From Belliella filtrata (GTDB lineage: Bacteria; Bacteroidota; Bacteroidia; Cytophagales; Cyclobacteriaceae), in the NCBI RefSeq assembly GCF_022549775.1, contig NZ_JAKZGP010000001.1, forward strand, positions 275,507 through 339,506: a stretch of 64,000 nucleotides of DNA, in the 5' to 3' direction. Both the position numbers and the translations under genes were made by a program. The notes beneath the pieces are model-generated. The model was not told the origin of the DNA. It searched no databases and was given only the letters and a program-made list of their open reading frames with translations. Shown in pieces: positions 1 to 8,244 of the stretch (positions within the stretch are counted from its first letter, which is position 1; each line of letters begins with the position of its first letter).

Positions 1-173
1 GCAAAAGATGTGAGGTCTAAAATTTTCAGTCGGTTGGCAGCAAGCCATACGCGTTCTGCAACTTGCTCAAAGCCCGATGCATCTGGTCCTCTGTGGTGAT
101 TTGCCCTCATCATTTTCTGTATACTTGAGGAGCCTTCAGGTGTGTTATTGATCAAAAGGGATATTCCACACAT
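1..173 (-). CDS. asnB: asparagine synthase (glutamine-hydrolysing), N-terminal fragment
   Basis: Only the first 57 codons are inside the window; the gene runs off the left edge. The frame begins Met-Cys-Gly-Ile, so Cys2 would be the N-terminal nucleophile of a class II (Ntn) glutamine amidotransferase. About 30 residues later comes HRGPDASG, the hallmark of the glutaminase domain of asparagine synthases, followed by LAANRLKILDL. The enzyme uses glutamine and ATP to amidate aspartate. It starts 7 bases after the nth stop on the same strand, so the two are probably co-transcribed. The synthetase domain cannot be seen, so a paralogue from a polysaccharide cluster is possible. Confidence 0.75.
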   Translation of the reverse strand, partial: MCGISLLINNTPEGSSSIQKMMRANHHRGPDASGFEQVAERVWLAANRLKILDLTSF

Positions 174-180
174 GAGTCAA

Positions 181-855
181 TTACGATTTTTTTTCGGTAA
201 TGATAGCCTTCACCTTATTCTCTTTTTCGAAGTATCGGCAGAAATGAGTGATATTGCAAGCTTCACATTTTGGTTTTCTGGCAAGGCAAATGTACCTTCC
301 GTGCAATATGAGCCAATGATGCGCTTTGTGAATAAATCTTTCAGGGATGTTTTTGACCAGTTGTTTTTCCACCTCCAGGGGAGTTTTTGCAGTTTGTGGT
401 ACAAGTCCAAGTCTTTTAGAAACTCTAAAAACGTGTGTGTCGACAGCCATATTGGGCTGATTCCATACTACTGAGGTGATCACGTTGGCTGTCTTGCGAC
501 CCACTCCCGGAAGCTTGATCAATTCATCTACGGTCGAGGGGACTTCACTGCCGAACTCTTCGACGAGCATTTTCCCTAAACCCAAAAGATGTTTGGTCTT
601 GTTGTTTGGATAGGAAATGCTTTTTATAAACGGGAATAATTCATCAAAATGGGAAGACGCTAAATGCTCGGGACTAGGAAAATGTTCAAATAAAGTCTTT
701 GTTACAATATTCACTCTTTTGTCGGTGCATTGAGCGCTGAGGACTACGGCTACAAGTAGCTGAAAGGGGTTTTCATACTCCAACTCTGTTTCCGCTACTG
801 GCATATTAGATTCAAAATGATCTATAAATGCAGCGTATCTCTCTTTCTTTAGCAT
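181..855 (-). CDS. nth: endonuclease III
   Basis: This is a bifunctional DNA glycosylase/AP lyase that removes oxidised pyrimidines in base excision repair. The 224-residue length is typical. The helix-hairpin-helix LPGVGRKTANV is at about residues 115-125, with catalytic Lys121; the catalytic Asp139 lies in VDTHV. Four cysteines at about 190, 197, 200 and 206, spaced C-x6-C-x2-C-x5-C, form the 4Fe-4S site. A TTG three codons upstream (864) is open, but the ATG at 855 gives the usual N-terminus. The asparagine synthase gene follows after 7 bases. Confidence 0.95.
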   Translation of the reverse strand: MLKKERYAAFIDHFESNMPVAETELEYENPFQLLVAVVLSAQCTDKRVNIVTKTLFEHFPSPEHLASSHFDELFPFIKSISYPNNKTKHLLGLGKMLVEEFGSEVPSTVDELIKLPGVGRKTANVITSVVWNQPNMAVDTHVFRVSKRLGLVPQTAKTPLEVEKQLVKNIPERFIHKAHHWLILHGRYICLARKPKCEACNITHFCRYFEKENKVKAIITEKKS

Positions 856-1184
856 ATTAGACAAACTTTGATAATTGAAAATTTAGATAGCAACTAACAA
901 ATTTAAACAAATCATCAATAGTCTTTCTATTGATTTTGTTTTGAATGGAATAAACATTAATTCCTAAAAGTTGTGTTTTTTCTATAATTTTGACGTTGAG
1001 GGATTACAATTTTTTTCAATATTGGAATAATTTTAGCTCTAGAAAATTCACTCGCAGTACTTCAACCTATTAAAAACAGCTTGATTGTAAACGAAGAATG
1101 TTGCATTGGTGTGGGCATATGCTTATCAAAAAAATATCAAAGAAGCATACATAGTCAAGTCTTAAACAATTCAAATTGAATCTT
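856..1184. other. intergenic region between divergent nth and esterase genes
   Basis: This 329-bp stretch is very AT-rich and shows no convincing gene. It must hold the promoters of nth and the esterase. On the minus strand a TAAATTTG match to the Bacteroidota -7 box lies near 899-906, without a clear -33 partner. An inverted repeat at 914-934 (ATCAATAG, 5-base loop, CTATTGAT) is the only other structure seen. Confidence 0.4.
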
Positions 1185-2054
1185 ATGAAAAAACATTTAG
1201 TCCTTTTGTCGGTTTGGTCGATCTGGTGTTTCATACTTCTTGGATGCAATGAAGTGGAAGAAATTGACCCTTCATTAGATACTTCTGTCTCAGTAGAGAT
1301 GGTGGATGAGATATATGGAAGTCATCCACGCCAAGCAATGGACGTTTACCTTCCATCAGGCAGGTCTAGTGAAGATACCAAAGTACTGGTATGGATTCAT
1401 GGAGGTGCATGGACGGATGGTGATAAGTCAGAGTTTGTTGCTTTCAAAGAGAGGTTTGAGCAATCATTTGAGGGGTATGCTTTCGTTTCACTCAATTACC
1501 GACTTTTCAATATCAATACAGGGAGCAATCGCTTTCCTAACCAAGAAGAGGATGTACTTGAAGCTATAGCGTATATCAAAACAAATGCTTCAAAGTGGGG
1601 AGTAGCTCCAGAGATAGTAATTGCAGGAGCGAGTGCAGGAGGTCATTTAGCCTTGCTTCACGCTTACAAGAATAATACAGATCGATCTGTCAAAGCCGTG
1701 TTGGCATTTTTCCCTCCAACTGATTTTCCGTCATTCCATGGGTTCAATTTGATAACAACTTTACTTATAGAGGCATTGCATGGAGGAAGTCCTACCAATC
1801 AGGCACAGCGATATATTGATTCAAGTCCAGTTAATCATATAGAAAATACTAGCGTTCCGACTGTGTTTTTTCATGGTACAGCTGACAATGTGGTGCCTAT
1901 CCAGCAAAGTCAACTTCTAGAACAGACGCTCAAAAATAACAATGTACCAATGTCTCATAGGTATGTTCAAGGTGCGCAGCACGGTTTTTCATTTGCAGTA
2001 TATGTGGAGATGATAGCTCAAGCTGCTGAATTCATCAAGGCTCAAATAGATTAA
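1185..2054 (+). CDS. alpha/beta-hydrolase (carboxylesterase-like) lipoprotein
   Basis: A 289-residue predicted lipoprotein esterase. An N-terminal hydrophobic stretch ends in the lipobox LLGC, so Cys21 would be lipidated. The oxyanion-hole motif HGGAW is at residues 72-76, the nucleophile Ser150 lies in GASAGG, and the Asp and His of the triad are probably in TADNVVP and AQHGF near the C-terminus. This is the BD-FAE / hormone-sensitive-lipase-like esterase pattern. The substrate cannot be told. ATG at 1185 is preferred to TTG at 1176 because it gives a standard MKK signal start. It converges on the sigma-factor operon. Confidence 0.85.
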   Translation: MKKHLVLLSVWSIWCFILLGCNEVEEIDPSLDTSVSVEMVDEIYGSHPRQAMDVYLPSGRSSEDTKVLVWIHGGAWTDGDKSEFVAFKERFEQSFEGYAFVSLNYRLFNINTGSNRFPNQEEDVLEAIAYIKTNASKWGVAPEIVIAGASAGGHLALLHAYKNNTDRSVKAVLAFFPPTDFPSFHGFNLITTLLIEALHGGSPTNQAQRYIDSSPVNHIENTSVPTVFFHGTADNVVPIQQSQLLEQTLKNNNVPMSHRYVQGAQHGFSFAVYVEMIAQAAEFIKAQID

Positions 2055-2059
2055 AAAAA

Positions 2060-2079
2060 GGCTCGGAAATATCCGAGCC
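2060..2079 (-). terminator. rho-independent terminator of the sigma-factor operon
   Basis: A perfect 8-bp stem (GGCTCGGA / TCCGAGCC) with a 4-base loop. Read on the minus strand it is followed by a run of seven T residues, so it ends the operon 2912-2102. On the plus strand no T-run follows. Confidence 0.7.
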
Positions 2080-2101
2080 CACCATAATTCTTATTCGATT
2101 T

Positions 2102-2335
2102 TTAGACTTTTTCGAGTCCTGTAGATTTCGCCATTTTGAAAATGGCCTTGACTACTTTTTCTGAAGGTTGGAGTGTGACTTGGTCTAACTTCTCTATTGT
2201 GCTCAGCATTTCTACATATTCTTGCATCAAAGACTCATCTTCATGCAAGGCCTGCATAAGAAGCTCACGCTCACCCTCATTCATTTCTTGGTAGATATAT
2301 CTTACCAAGTCATTTGGGGTAAATTGTTTTATCAT
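2102..2335 (-). CDS. small acidic protein, putative anti-sigma partner
   Basis: A 77-residue hydrophilic protein with no membrane segment. Its first 50 residues (NDLVRYIYQEMNEGE...) resemble the N-terminal helical part of anti-sigma factors of Bacteroidota, but there is no His-Cys-Cys zinc motif. Its start overlaps the end of the upstream ECF sigma gene by 26 bp in another frame, which implies translational coupling. A role in holding or modulating the sigma factor is inferred from position only. A terminator follows at 2060-2079. Confidence 0.7.
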   Translation of the reverse strand: MIKQFTPNDLVRYIYQEMNEGERELLMQALHEDESLMQEYVEMLSTIEKLDQVTLQPSEKVVKAIFKMAKSTGLEKV

Positions 2336-2912
2336 AGGCTACATTTAGTTGTTTCAATTTTTTCCTCATATTGATCAAAGCGTATCTCATTCTTCCTAAT
2401 GCTGTGTTGATGCTGACTCCCGTTTGTTCAGCAATCTCCTGAAAGCTCAAATCCATGTAGTGTCTCATGATGAGAACTTGCTTTTGACTTTCTGGTAGCT
2501 CGTCAATGAGTCTCCTTACCATTTCCAATGTATCCTCCTTGATTTTTTGGTCTTCAATGTTTACATCAGCAAACTGAAGCGTGTTGAATACATTCTCACC
2601 ATCTTCCATGATGATAGTAGGGTATCGTTTTGCTTTTCTGAAATAATCTATAGCTAAATTGTGAGCAATTCTCATCAGCCAAGGCTGAAATTTGCCCTCT
2701 TCATTGTATCGGTCAGAGCTTAATGTCTGAACAACCTTCACGAATACATCTTGCAATAAATCCTCTGCTACGCCACGATCTTTGACAATCAGATAAATAG
2801 TGGTAAATACCCTTGATTGATATCTTTCTACCAACATTTCAAACGCAGCTTCTCTACCTCCTCTGTATTGGGAGATCAGCTCGCTGTCCTTAGGACCAAT
2901 CCTTTTACTCAT
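2310..2912 (-). CDS. ECF RNA polymerase sigma factor
   Basis: A 200-residue sigma-70 family protein of the ECF group. Region 2 is at about residues 20-90, including AEDLLQDVFVKVV and WLMRIAHNLAIDYFRK. Region 4 is at about 130-185, with the helix-turn-helix LSFQEIAEQTGVSINTALGR. There is no sigma region 3. It directs RNA polymerase to a regulon that cannot be inferred here. It is the first gene of a two-gene operon with the 77-residue protein and has a good promoter at 2991-3021. Confidence 0.92.
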   Translation of the reverse strand: MSKRIGPKDSELISQYRGGREAAFEMLVERYQSRVFTTIYLIVKDRGVAEDLLQDVFVKVVQTLSSDRYNEEGKFQPWLMRIAHNLAIDYFRKAKRYPTIIMEDGENVFNTLQFADVNIEDQKIKEDTLEMVRRLIDELPESQKQVLIMRHYMDLSFQEIAEQTGVSINTALGRMRYALINMRKKLKQLNVAYDKTIYPK

Positions 2913-3271
2913 ACTGATTTGACTTAATTTTTAACGTAGAGGTTTATGCCATAGTATATATTTATTTTGAAACAATTTGATGTATCTTTCCAAATGTATT
3001 CATTCGAAAATTATCTTGCAATACTTCATAGGTTTTTTTATTGATTTTCATCTTGGTAAAACCCAATGATACTTTAGATATTTGCATGTTTACCTTTTTT
3101 AAGTGAAATTTTATTTGGAATAATCCATTTCTAGCTAAATGAAAAAAAATATAGGTTTTGCTGTCAGTTACAAAAATCAAACCAACATTTATATAGGGTG
3201 ACTTGATTCATGGGGATTCTTAGCTGATTTTATTACCTTCGTTTTTCAGAAGAAATCAAATCAATAGCTAT
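2913..3271. other. divergent promoter region
   Basis: A 359-bp AT-rich region between the divergent sigma-factor gene and the OB-fold gene. It holds the sigma promoter at 2991-3021. On the plus strand TTACCTTCG near 3231-3239, a near match to TAnnTTTG, could serve the OB-fold gene. A 72-codon minus-strand frame (2962-3180) has unnatural composition and is not regarded as a gene. Confidence 0.4.
2991..3021 (-). promoter_or_regulatory. Bacteroidota-type promoter of the ECF sigma operon
   Basis: On the minus strand TTG (3021-3019), 20 bases, then TACATTTG (2998-2991) matches the -33/-7 consensus of Bacteroidota housekeeping promoters. The leader to the ATG at 2912 would be about 75 nt. Confidence 0.5.
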
Positions 3272-3640
3272 ATGGAAATTAATGGAAAAATTGTTCAGAT
3301 TTTACCTGAACAAAGCGGAAATGGCCGTAATGGGACATGGAGAAAAAAGGATTATATCTTGGAAACAGGAGGTAATTATCCAAAAAAAGTAGCCTTGACT
3401 GTATGGGGAGATAAAATCGATCAATTCAATTTGCAACAGGGTGAAGAGGTGAATGTCGGTATCGAAATCGAAAGTAGAGAATACAATGGAAGGTGGTATA
3501 CGGATGTGAAGGCATGGAAAGTGGACAAGCAAAACGGAAGCAATTCTGGTGCATCAGCGCCGCAAGCGAGTGCAAATGCTGCTGCAATGCCTGATGTGAC
3601 TTCATTTTCTAGTGATGAAGGGGACGTTCTTCCTTTCTAA
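3272..3640 (+). CDS. DUF3127 OB-fold protein with SSB-like acidic tail
   Basis: A 122-residue protein of the DUF3127 family, which in Bacteroidota resembles single-stranded DNA-binding OB folds. Residues 1-88 are the compact domain. Residues 90-112 form a Ser/Ala/Gln-rich linker, and the protein ends in an acidic-aromatic tip, DEGDVLPF. That layout copies the C-terminal tip by which SSB recruits repair and replication proteins. Binding of DNA or RNA is inferred, not shown. A 14-bp hairpin follows the stop codon. Confidence 0.85.
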   Translation: MEINGKIVQILPEQSGNGRNGTWRKKDYILETGGNYPKKVALTVWGDKIDQFNLQQGEEVNVGIEIESREYNGRWYTDVKAWKVDKQNGSNSGASAPQASANAAAMPDVTSFSSDEGDVLPF

Positions 3641-3655
3641 GTAAAGAAATCAAAA

Positions 3656-3693
3656 GCTGTCTCATTATTAAAGTCAAAAAATAATGAGACAGC
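3656..3693 (+). terminator. 14-bp hairpin, probable terminator
   Basis: GCTGTCTCATTATT (3656-3669) pairs perfectly with AATAATGAGACAGC (3680-3693) around a 10-base loop; a short T-run (CTTTTC) follows. It may separate or attenuate transcription between the OB-fold gene and the gene at 3720. Confidence 0.5.
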
Positions 3694-3719
3694 AACTTTT
3701 CAAGATAAACAATAAATAG

Positions 3720-4175
3720 ATGTGGGACGACTTTGATAATGATGATTTTGACGAGGATGATATAAATGATTTTCGGCGCAGAAGAGATGAGATTGAAAAT
3801 CACCCATTAAAGCAAAAAGCAAAAGATATTTTCGGGTTGACTAAAGCCTTGGTCGGTTCTTTGGATGAAGCAAGGAAAGAACTATACGGTGGATTGATGC
3901 TAGAAAGTGCCGTTCTGCTTTCCTCAAAATTTGCTGGAGCTCATCCAGTGGACGATTATATCATCAAAATGGAAAATGCAGTGATTATGAAAGTGCATGC
4001 CAAAAGTTTGCACAGTTTGACTTATCAGCTTGCAATGGAAGGAACCCATGCCGAAGACCATCTCCAATTGCTCCGTGATGCAATCGATGAGTTTAGGGGA
4101 CTATTCAAAGCGTGGATAAAAGGTTTTGATGATTCAGAGCGTTATGACGATGGTTGGGGCTTGTTTTTAGACTAG
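3720..4175 (+). CDS. conserved hypothetical protein, acidic
   Basis: A 151-residue soluble protein I do not recognise by name. The first 20 residues are strikingly acidic (DDFDNDDFDEDD) and are followed by a basic RRRRDE patch. The rest is predicted mostly helical, with no signal peptide or membrane span. It lies 79 bp after the OB-fold gene on the same strand, across a hairpin. Its last three bases overlap the convergent small membrane protein gene at 4172-4324. No function can be assigned. Confidence 0.75.
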   Translation: MWDDFDNDDFDEDDINDFRRRRDEIENHPLKQKAKDIFGLTKALVGSLDEARKELYGGLMLESAVLLSSKFAGAHPVDDYIIKMENAVIMKVHAKSLHSLTYQLAMEGTHAEDHLQLLRDAIDEFRGLFKAWIKGFDDSERYDDGWGLFLD

Positions 4176-4324
4176 GGCTGCATCTGCTCTCCAAACTTAA
4201 AGCCAACATAAAGACCTCCAAACACCATAATCAGGGTAATACCCCCTAGAAGTAATAATACGCCTAGGGGCATTTCCCAATTTTCTTTTCCAATTTTGAA
4301 TTTTATGATTCTATTGAAGTCCAT
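4172..4324 (-). CDS. 50-residue single-pass membrane protein in the purKE operon
   Basis: A short frame of 50 residues. It starts with ATG 3 bases after the purE stop and ends in TAG, overlapping the convergent gene by 3 bp. Residues 1-17 are polar (MDFNRIIKFKIGKENWE), residues 18-42 form a strongly hydrophobic segment rich in Gly and Leu, and the tail is GFKFGEQMQP. The tight spacing and clear membrane helix argue that it is a real gene translated with purE. Function is unknown. Confidence 0.65.
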   Translation of the reverse strand: MDFNRIIKFKIGKENWEMPLGVLLLLGGITLIMVFGGLYVGFKFGEQMQP

Positions 4325-4327
4325 TTC

Positions 4328-4843
4328 TTAATCATCAAGACCTTCTTTCCAGCCTTTGAGTTCTATTTCTCTTGCACTGTCTTCAACCTTTTGCTTGAGG
4401 TCTTTTTTGTAATTGTCTAATTGCTCTGCGACTTTGGGATCAAATGTACCAACGATAGAGGCAGCCAAGATACCAGCATTTTTTGCTCCATTGAGTGCAA
4501 CAGTTGCCACAGGGATACCTCCCGGCATTTGCAATATAGATAAGATACTATCCCAGCCATCGATAGAGTTGGAAGATAAGATAGGTACTCCGATCACTGG
4601 AAGTGAGGTAAGCGATGCAACCATTCCAGGTAGATGTGCGGCTCCTCCAGCCCCAGCAATGATTACTTTGATTCCCCTCTGGCGAGCATTTTCTGCATAC
4701 TCTATCATTCTATGAGGGGTACGATGTGCGGACACTACTGTCAGCTCATAGCTTACTCCTAGTTCTTCCAGTGCTTTGGCTGCTTCTGACATGATAGGAA
4801 GATCTGATTTACTTCCCATGATTATTCCTACTTGCTTGCTCAT
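4328..4843 (-). CDS. purE: N5-carboxyaminoimidazole ribonucleotide mutase
   Basis: Class I PurE, 171 residues. It moves the carboxyl group of N5-CAIR to C4 to make CAIR in de novo purine synthesis. The N-terminal phosphate-binding motif is [12 protein letters not shown] (residues 7-18), and the conserved SAHRTP is at about 39-44. The catalytic His is in that loop. The start overlaps the end of purK by 4 bp (ATGA), so the pair is translationally coupled. Class I PurE needs PurK, which is present. Confidence 0.97.
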   Translation of the reverse strand: MSKQVGIIMGSKSDLPIMSEAAKALEELGVSYELTVVSAHRTPHRMIEYAENARQRGIKVIIAGAGGAAHLPGMVASLTSLPVIGVPILSSNSIDGWDSILSILQMPGGIPVATVALNGAKNAGILAASIVGTFDPKVAEQLDNYKKDLKQKVEDSAREIELKGWKEGLDD

Positions 4844-5985
4844 GATTCTGTCTTAATTTTTATAATATCTTTAATTCGCATCGCACGTTCCTTAAGCTTA
4901 TCTACACTTTCATCCAAGACTGTAGCATGCCCCATTTTTCTAAATGGTTTAGTGATTTTTTTACCATAAAGATGAACATAAACACCTCGCTCTGACAAAG
5001 CTTCATCCAAGCCTTCTACCAATGCCTCTCCATTGTATCCCTCCTCTCCAAGTAAATTCACCATGGCGGCGGGAGTTCTCAGCTCTGAGTTGCCTAGTGG
5101 CATATTCATTACAGCACGGAGGTGCTGCTCGAACTGGGAAGTATAGTTAGCTTCTATGGTGTGGTGTCCGGAGTTGTGAGGTCTAGGCGCAATCTCATTG
5201 ACCAAGATTTCTCCTGATTTGGTGACAAATAGCTCCACAGCTAAAATTCCAATCAAATCAAGAGATTCGATCACTTGTATTGCTATATTTTTTGCTTTTT
5301 GCTCAATCTCCTCACTTACTGATGCAGGTGCAAACAGAAACTCCACAAGGTTTGCTGTTGGGTGAAAAGCACACTCTACCGCAGGGTAGGCTACTAATTC
5401 TCCTCTCTTGTTTCTTGATACAATTACTGCAAGCTCTTTATCAAAATCTATGAGTTTTTCTAAAAGCCCTGGCGCATCAAAGGCTTTGTCCAAATCAGCT
5501 TCTGACCTGAGTACTTGCACTCCTCTCCCATCATAACCATCTTTTCCCAGTTTATTTACGGCAGGTAAAAATCCTACTTGTTGCTTTACAGCATGGCGAT
5601 CATCAGTCAAAATGAAATCAGCAGTAGGAATGCCCTTCGCTTTATAAAATTGCTTTTGCTCTCTTTTATCTTGAATCAACTTGATCAAATGAGGCTGTGG
5701 ATATACTTCTTTTCCTTCATCTACCAATCGCTGTAGTGCTTCGGTATTTACATTCTCGATTTCGATTGTGATTATATCGCAAGCTTTTCCAAATGCATAT
5801 ACTGTGTCAAAGTCAGTCAATGACCCTTGCTGGAAATCATGTGCTATTGATTTGCAAGGTGCATTAGGATCAGGGTCAAGGATATGAATATCTATGTTGT
5901 AATTGATAGCGGATTGGATAACCATCCTTCCCAGTTGGCCACCTCCAAGTATTCCTAAGGTCTTTTTTTGATAATTTTCCTGCAC
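4840..5985 (-). CDS. purK: 5-(carboxyamino)imidazole ribonucleotide synthase
   Basis: An ATP-grasp enzyme that carboxylates AIR with bicarbonate and ATP to give N5-CAIR for PurE. The N-terminal Rossmann motif [13 protein letters not shown] and the ATP-grasp segment [12 protein letters not shown] are clear. [16 protein letters not shown] is the family signature near the active site. The GTG at 5985 is chosen: the open frame extends to an ATG at 6030, but a TAnnTTTG box (6011-6004) lies inside that extension, and homologues begin just before the Rossmann motif. The upstream ATG remains an alternative. Confidence 0.93.
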   Translation of the reverse strand: MQENYQKKTLGILGGGQLGRMVIQSAINYNIDIHILDPDPNAPCKSIAHDFQQGSLTDFDTVYAFGKACDIITIEIENVNTEALQRLVDEGKEVYPQPHLIKLIQDKREQKQFYKAKGIPTADFILTDDRHAVKQQVGFLPAVNKLGKDGYDGRGVQVLRSEADLDKAFDAPGLLEKLIDFDKELAVIVSRNKRGELVAYPAVECAFHPTANLVEFLFAPASVSEEIEQKAKNIAIQVIESLDLIGILAVELFVTKSGEILVNEIAPRPHNSGHHTIEANYTSQFEQHLRAVMNMPLGNSELRTPAAMVNLLGEEGYNGEALVEGLDEALSERGVYVHLYGKKITKPFRKMGHATVLDESVDKLKERAMRIKDIIKIKTES

Positions 5986-6003
5986 TGTATATTTATTTGA
6001 ATG

Positions 6004-6011
6004 CAAAAATA
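6004..6011 (-). promoter_or_regulatory. possible -7 box of the purKE operon
   Basis: TATTTTTG on the minus strand matches TAnnTTTG and lies 18 bases before the GTG start of purK. No clear -33 TTG is present at 19-21 bases, so the match is weak on its own; it follows the terminator at 6047-6067. Confidence 0.35.
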
Positions 6012-6046
6012 AGGAAAAATGATAAGCCATGGCATGAATAAAAAAA

Positions 6047-6067
6047 AAAGCCCCATTCTGGAGCTTT
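6047..6067 (-). terminator. rho-independent terminator of the 50-residue membrane protein gene
   Basis: An 8-bp stem with one G-U pair (AAAGCTCC / GGGGCTTT on the minus strand), 5-base loop, then a long T-run. It ends transcription of the gene at 6097-6249 just before purK. Confidence 0.7.
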
Positions 6068-6096
6068 GTGATATTTAGGGTGATTGCCGTCGCTGT

Positions 6097-6249
6097 CTAT
6101 ACAGAACGGCCGCCAATAAGTCTAAGCAGTATCGAAATAACAGCTAATACTAACAAGATGTGGATCAATCCACCTACACTGTAAATAAAGAAACCTAGGA
6201 CCCAACCGATAATCAAAATCAGTGCGACCAAATACAATAAAGAATTCAT
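6097..6249 (-). CDS. lmo0937-type (DUF5670) small membrane protein
   Basis: A 50-residue frame from ATG at 6249 to TAG. It reads as two hydrophobic helices (about residues 4-20 and 24-43) around a short SVGG turn, with a basic Arg-rich end near LLRLIGG. This pattern matches the small DUF5670 / lmo0937-family membrane proteins, which are often stress-induced; that role is family knowledge, not seen here. It is a single-gene unit with its own terminator. Confidence 0.75.
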   Translation of the reverse strand: MNSLLYLVALILIIGWVLGFFIYSVGGLIHILLVLAVISILLRLIGGRSV

Positions 6250-6316
6250 AGCTAGTTGGTTTAAGTAAATAATTGATTTATATGGTATTAAACAACTACT
6301 ATGCCAACATTTCTAA

Positions 6317-8077
6317 TTACTGGAATCGAATTCCCATCAATTCCATTAATTTATGTGCATTAAAGCTCAAACACGGTCCGTTTTTGATCTTGTAATCAAA
6401 AAATATCTCTTGATCAGTTATTTCGGAATGGAAGCTTTTGTTTGTTAGGTAGTTAAGGGAATTTTCTAGTGTGCTTAGTTCGATGTCATGAGTAGATATG
6501 ATCCCTTTACTATTGGTACCTGCGAGCTGTTTTATAAGTGCTTCAGACCCCATGATTCGGTCTTCCGTATTTGTTCCTTTTAATATTTCATCTAGTAGAA
6601 AAAACACATTTTGACCATTATCCGCTTCATCCAAGACACGCTTTATCCTAGAAAGTTCTGCATAGAATGAGCTCACACTCTCTCCAAGGTTGTCACTATT
6701 CCTCATACTGGTGAACAACTGGAATGGCCCCATTTCAAAATGATCTGCAAAGGGAGATAGGCCCAAATTTGCCAAAACCATGTTGATTCCCAAAGTTCTC
6801 ATGAAAGTAGTCTTTCCTGACATGTTTGCTCCTGTAAGTAGTATAGTTTTGGTATTTTCGTCCATTGAAAAATCGTTCCCAATGGCCTTTCCTGAGTACA
6901 ACAAGGGATGCTTGATATTGACAACATGGATAGATTTCTGGTCTATCCACTCTAATTTGCAGGACTGAATTTCCGAATGCTCAAAAGCGGCCAGTGATGT
7001 AATAGCTTGCCATTCATCAAATTCATGCTCCCACTGTGCAAGGAGTAAAGCGTGCTTCTTTTTCCATGAAATGAGCTTTCTGTACAAATATATATCTGTC
7101 CAAAACAGTAGGTTAATCACAATGTAGACCATGTTGCCTCGGTTCTGAATAAGAAATGTCATTTGTTCCAATGCATCAAAAACTTCTCTAGCTGAACTCT
7201 CTTCTCTAGTGAATGGTGCGTGGAGAGACTGTAGGTAGTCAGCTTCAAACTTTTCTTTTGCCAAAAGTTCAGACCAAACCCGATAGGTTTTTATGTCACC
7301 TTTATTGGGAAGGACTGCAGCAGCTTCCATAAGCGATTTGAAAACCAAACTCAAAAAAATCATCCCAAGTAAGATCCAAATCCCTATCCAACCATAAGCT
7401 AAGTCAAAAAACAAAGTTCCAGTCAAAATCCCCAAACCCCCAAGTGGTCCAAGGATCATAGGAATTAATAACCAAGAAATCAGCGTTTGTGGTTGGTTCA
7501 ACCAAGAATAAAACGAATGTTTTGATTTTTCTTTACTCGAAAATGCCCTACCCACACCTTCAAATGATTTAAGCAATTTCGGTTTTTGGGACAATTCTTT
7601 AATGGTTTCACTTCTTTTTTTGGCCAAACTAGGATCAAAAGGGCTTTTCATCCATTTGGCCAAAGTCTTGCTTCCACTTTCGTTTACCGTATGATTTAAA
7701 AGCTGATACAATGAATGCTGACCGAATAGGTCGAGATCACTAGCAAATGGGTGATTTTTTTCTTGAAACAAGTCTCCAGAATCAAATGAGCTCAAATCTC
7801 TCTTGTTCCGCATGGTATGATCTTTTTCAATTTGCACCAATTGCTTTACAAATGCTTCTTTGTCCTTTTGGAAATTGAAAGAGATGATGAGATAAACAAA
7901 TGCGGCAATCATAAAAGGAATGCAAATAAGTAAAAGTCTCCATTCACTTAATCCTACCACGACTACTGCGAGAATCAAAAAAAACAATAATAGTCTCAGT
8001 ATCGAAAGTGTAACCGCTTTTCTATTGGTAATGGAGAGCTCTTTTTCAAGAGCGTCAAAGTTAACGTCAAATATCAT
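6317..8077 (-). CDS. membrane-anchored MutS-related ATPase
   Basis: A 586-residue protein. The C-terminal third is a MutS-type ABC ATPase: Walker A GANMSGKTT at about residue 418, signature NLGESVSSFYAEL, Walker B FFLLDEI and the STHD switch. The N-terminal half is unlike classical MutS: it has about four hydrophobic helices (residues 25-65 and 200-250) and no mismatch-recognition domain. A MutS core/lever remnant lies between. Such proteins are common in Bacteroidota and are annotated as mismatch repair, but a role at the membrane is equally possible. It is monocistronic and divergent from purM. Confidence 0.88.
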   Translation of the reverse strand: MIFDVNFDALEKELSITNRKAVTLSILRLLLFFLILAVVVVGLSEWRLLLICIPFMIAAFVYLIISFNFQKDKEAFVKQLVQIEKDHTMRNKRDLSSFDSGDLFQEKNHPFASDLDLFGQHSLYQLLNHTVNESGSKTLAKWMKSPFDPSLAKKRSETIKELSQKPKLLKSFEGVGRAFSSKEKSKHSFYSWLNQPQTLISWLLIPMILGPLGGLGILTGTLFFDLAYGWIGIWILLGMIFLSLVFKSLMEAAAVLPNKGDIKTYRVWSELLAKEKFEADYLQSLHAPFTREESSAREVFDALEQMTFLIQNRGNMVYIVINLLFWTDIYLYRKLISWKKKHALLLAQWEHEFDEWQAITSLAAFEHSEIQSCKLEWIDQKSIHVVNIKHPLLYSGKAIGNDFSMDENTKTILLTGANMSGKTTFMRTLGINMVLANLGLSPFADHFEMGPFQLFTSMRNSDNLGESVSSFYAELSRIKRVLDEADNGQNVFFLLDEILKGTNTEDRIMGSEALIKQLAGTNSKGIISTHDIELSTLENSLNYLTNKSFHSEITDQEIFFDYKIKNGPCLSFNAHKLMELMGIRFQ

Positions 8078-8206
8078 GAGGTAAAATTAGTGCTTTAAAA
8101 CTAAAACTGTCTGGTTTGAATATGAAATACAAGGTTTAAATTTTGTCTCCTTTATGGAATTCGGATGAATTGGAACAAAATTTTTACCCAATACCCATAT
8201 TATCCT

Positions 8207-8214
8207 TACCTTTG
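8207..8214 (+). promoter_or_regulatory. possible -7 box of purM
   Basis: TACCTTTG fits TAnnTTTG exactly and lies 30 bases before the chosen ATG at 8245. The -33 region is only T-rich. It supports starting purM at 8245 rather than at the upstream end of the open frame (8143). Confidence 0.4.
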
Positions 8215-8244
8215 TCTTCCATAAAAACCAACATCAGTACCCCC

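Noticed and set aside
142..474. 110-codon plus-strand open frame at the left end
   Set aside because: It runs antisense across nth and the asparagine synthase start, both with clear motifs on the minus strand.
2962..3180. 72-codon minus-strand open frame upstream of the sigma factor
   Set aside because: It overlaps the likely sigma promoter, has odd composition (Phe/Lys/Ile) and resembles no family; it is probably AT-rich noise.
4413..4715. 100-codon plus-strand frame
   Set aside because: It is the antisense shadow of purE.
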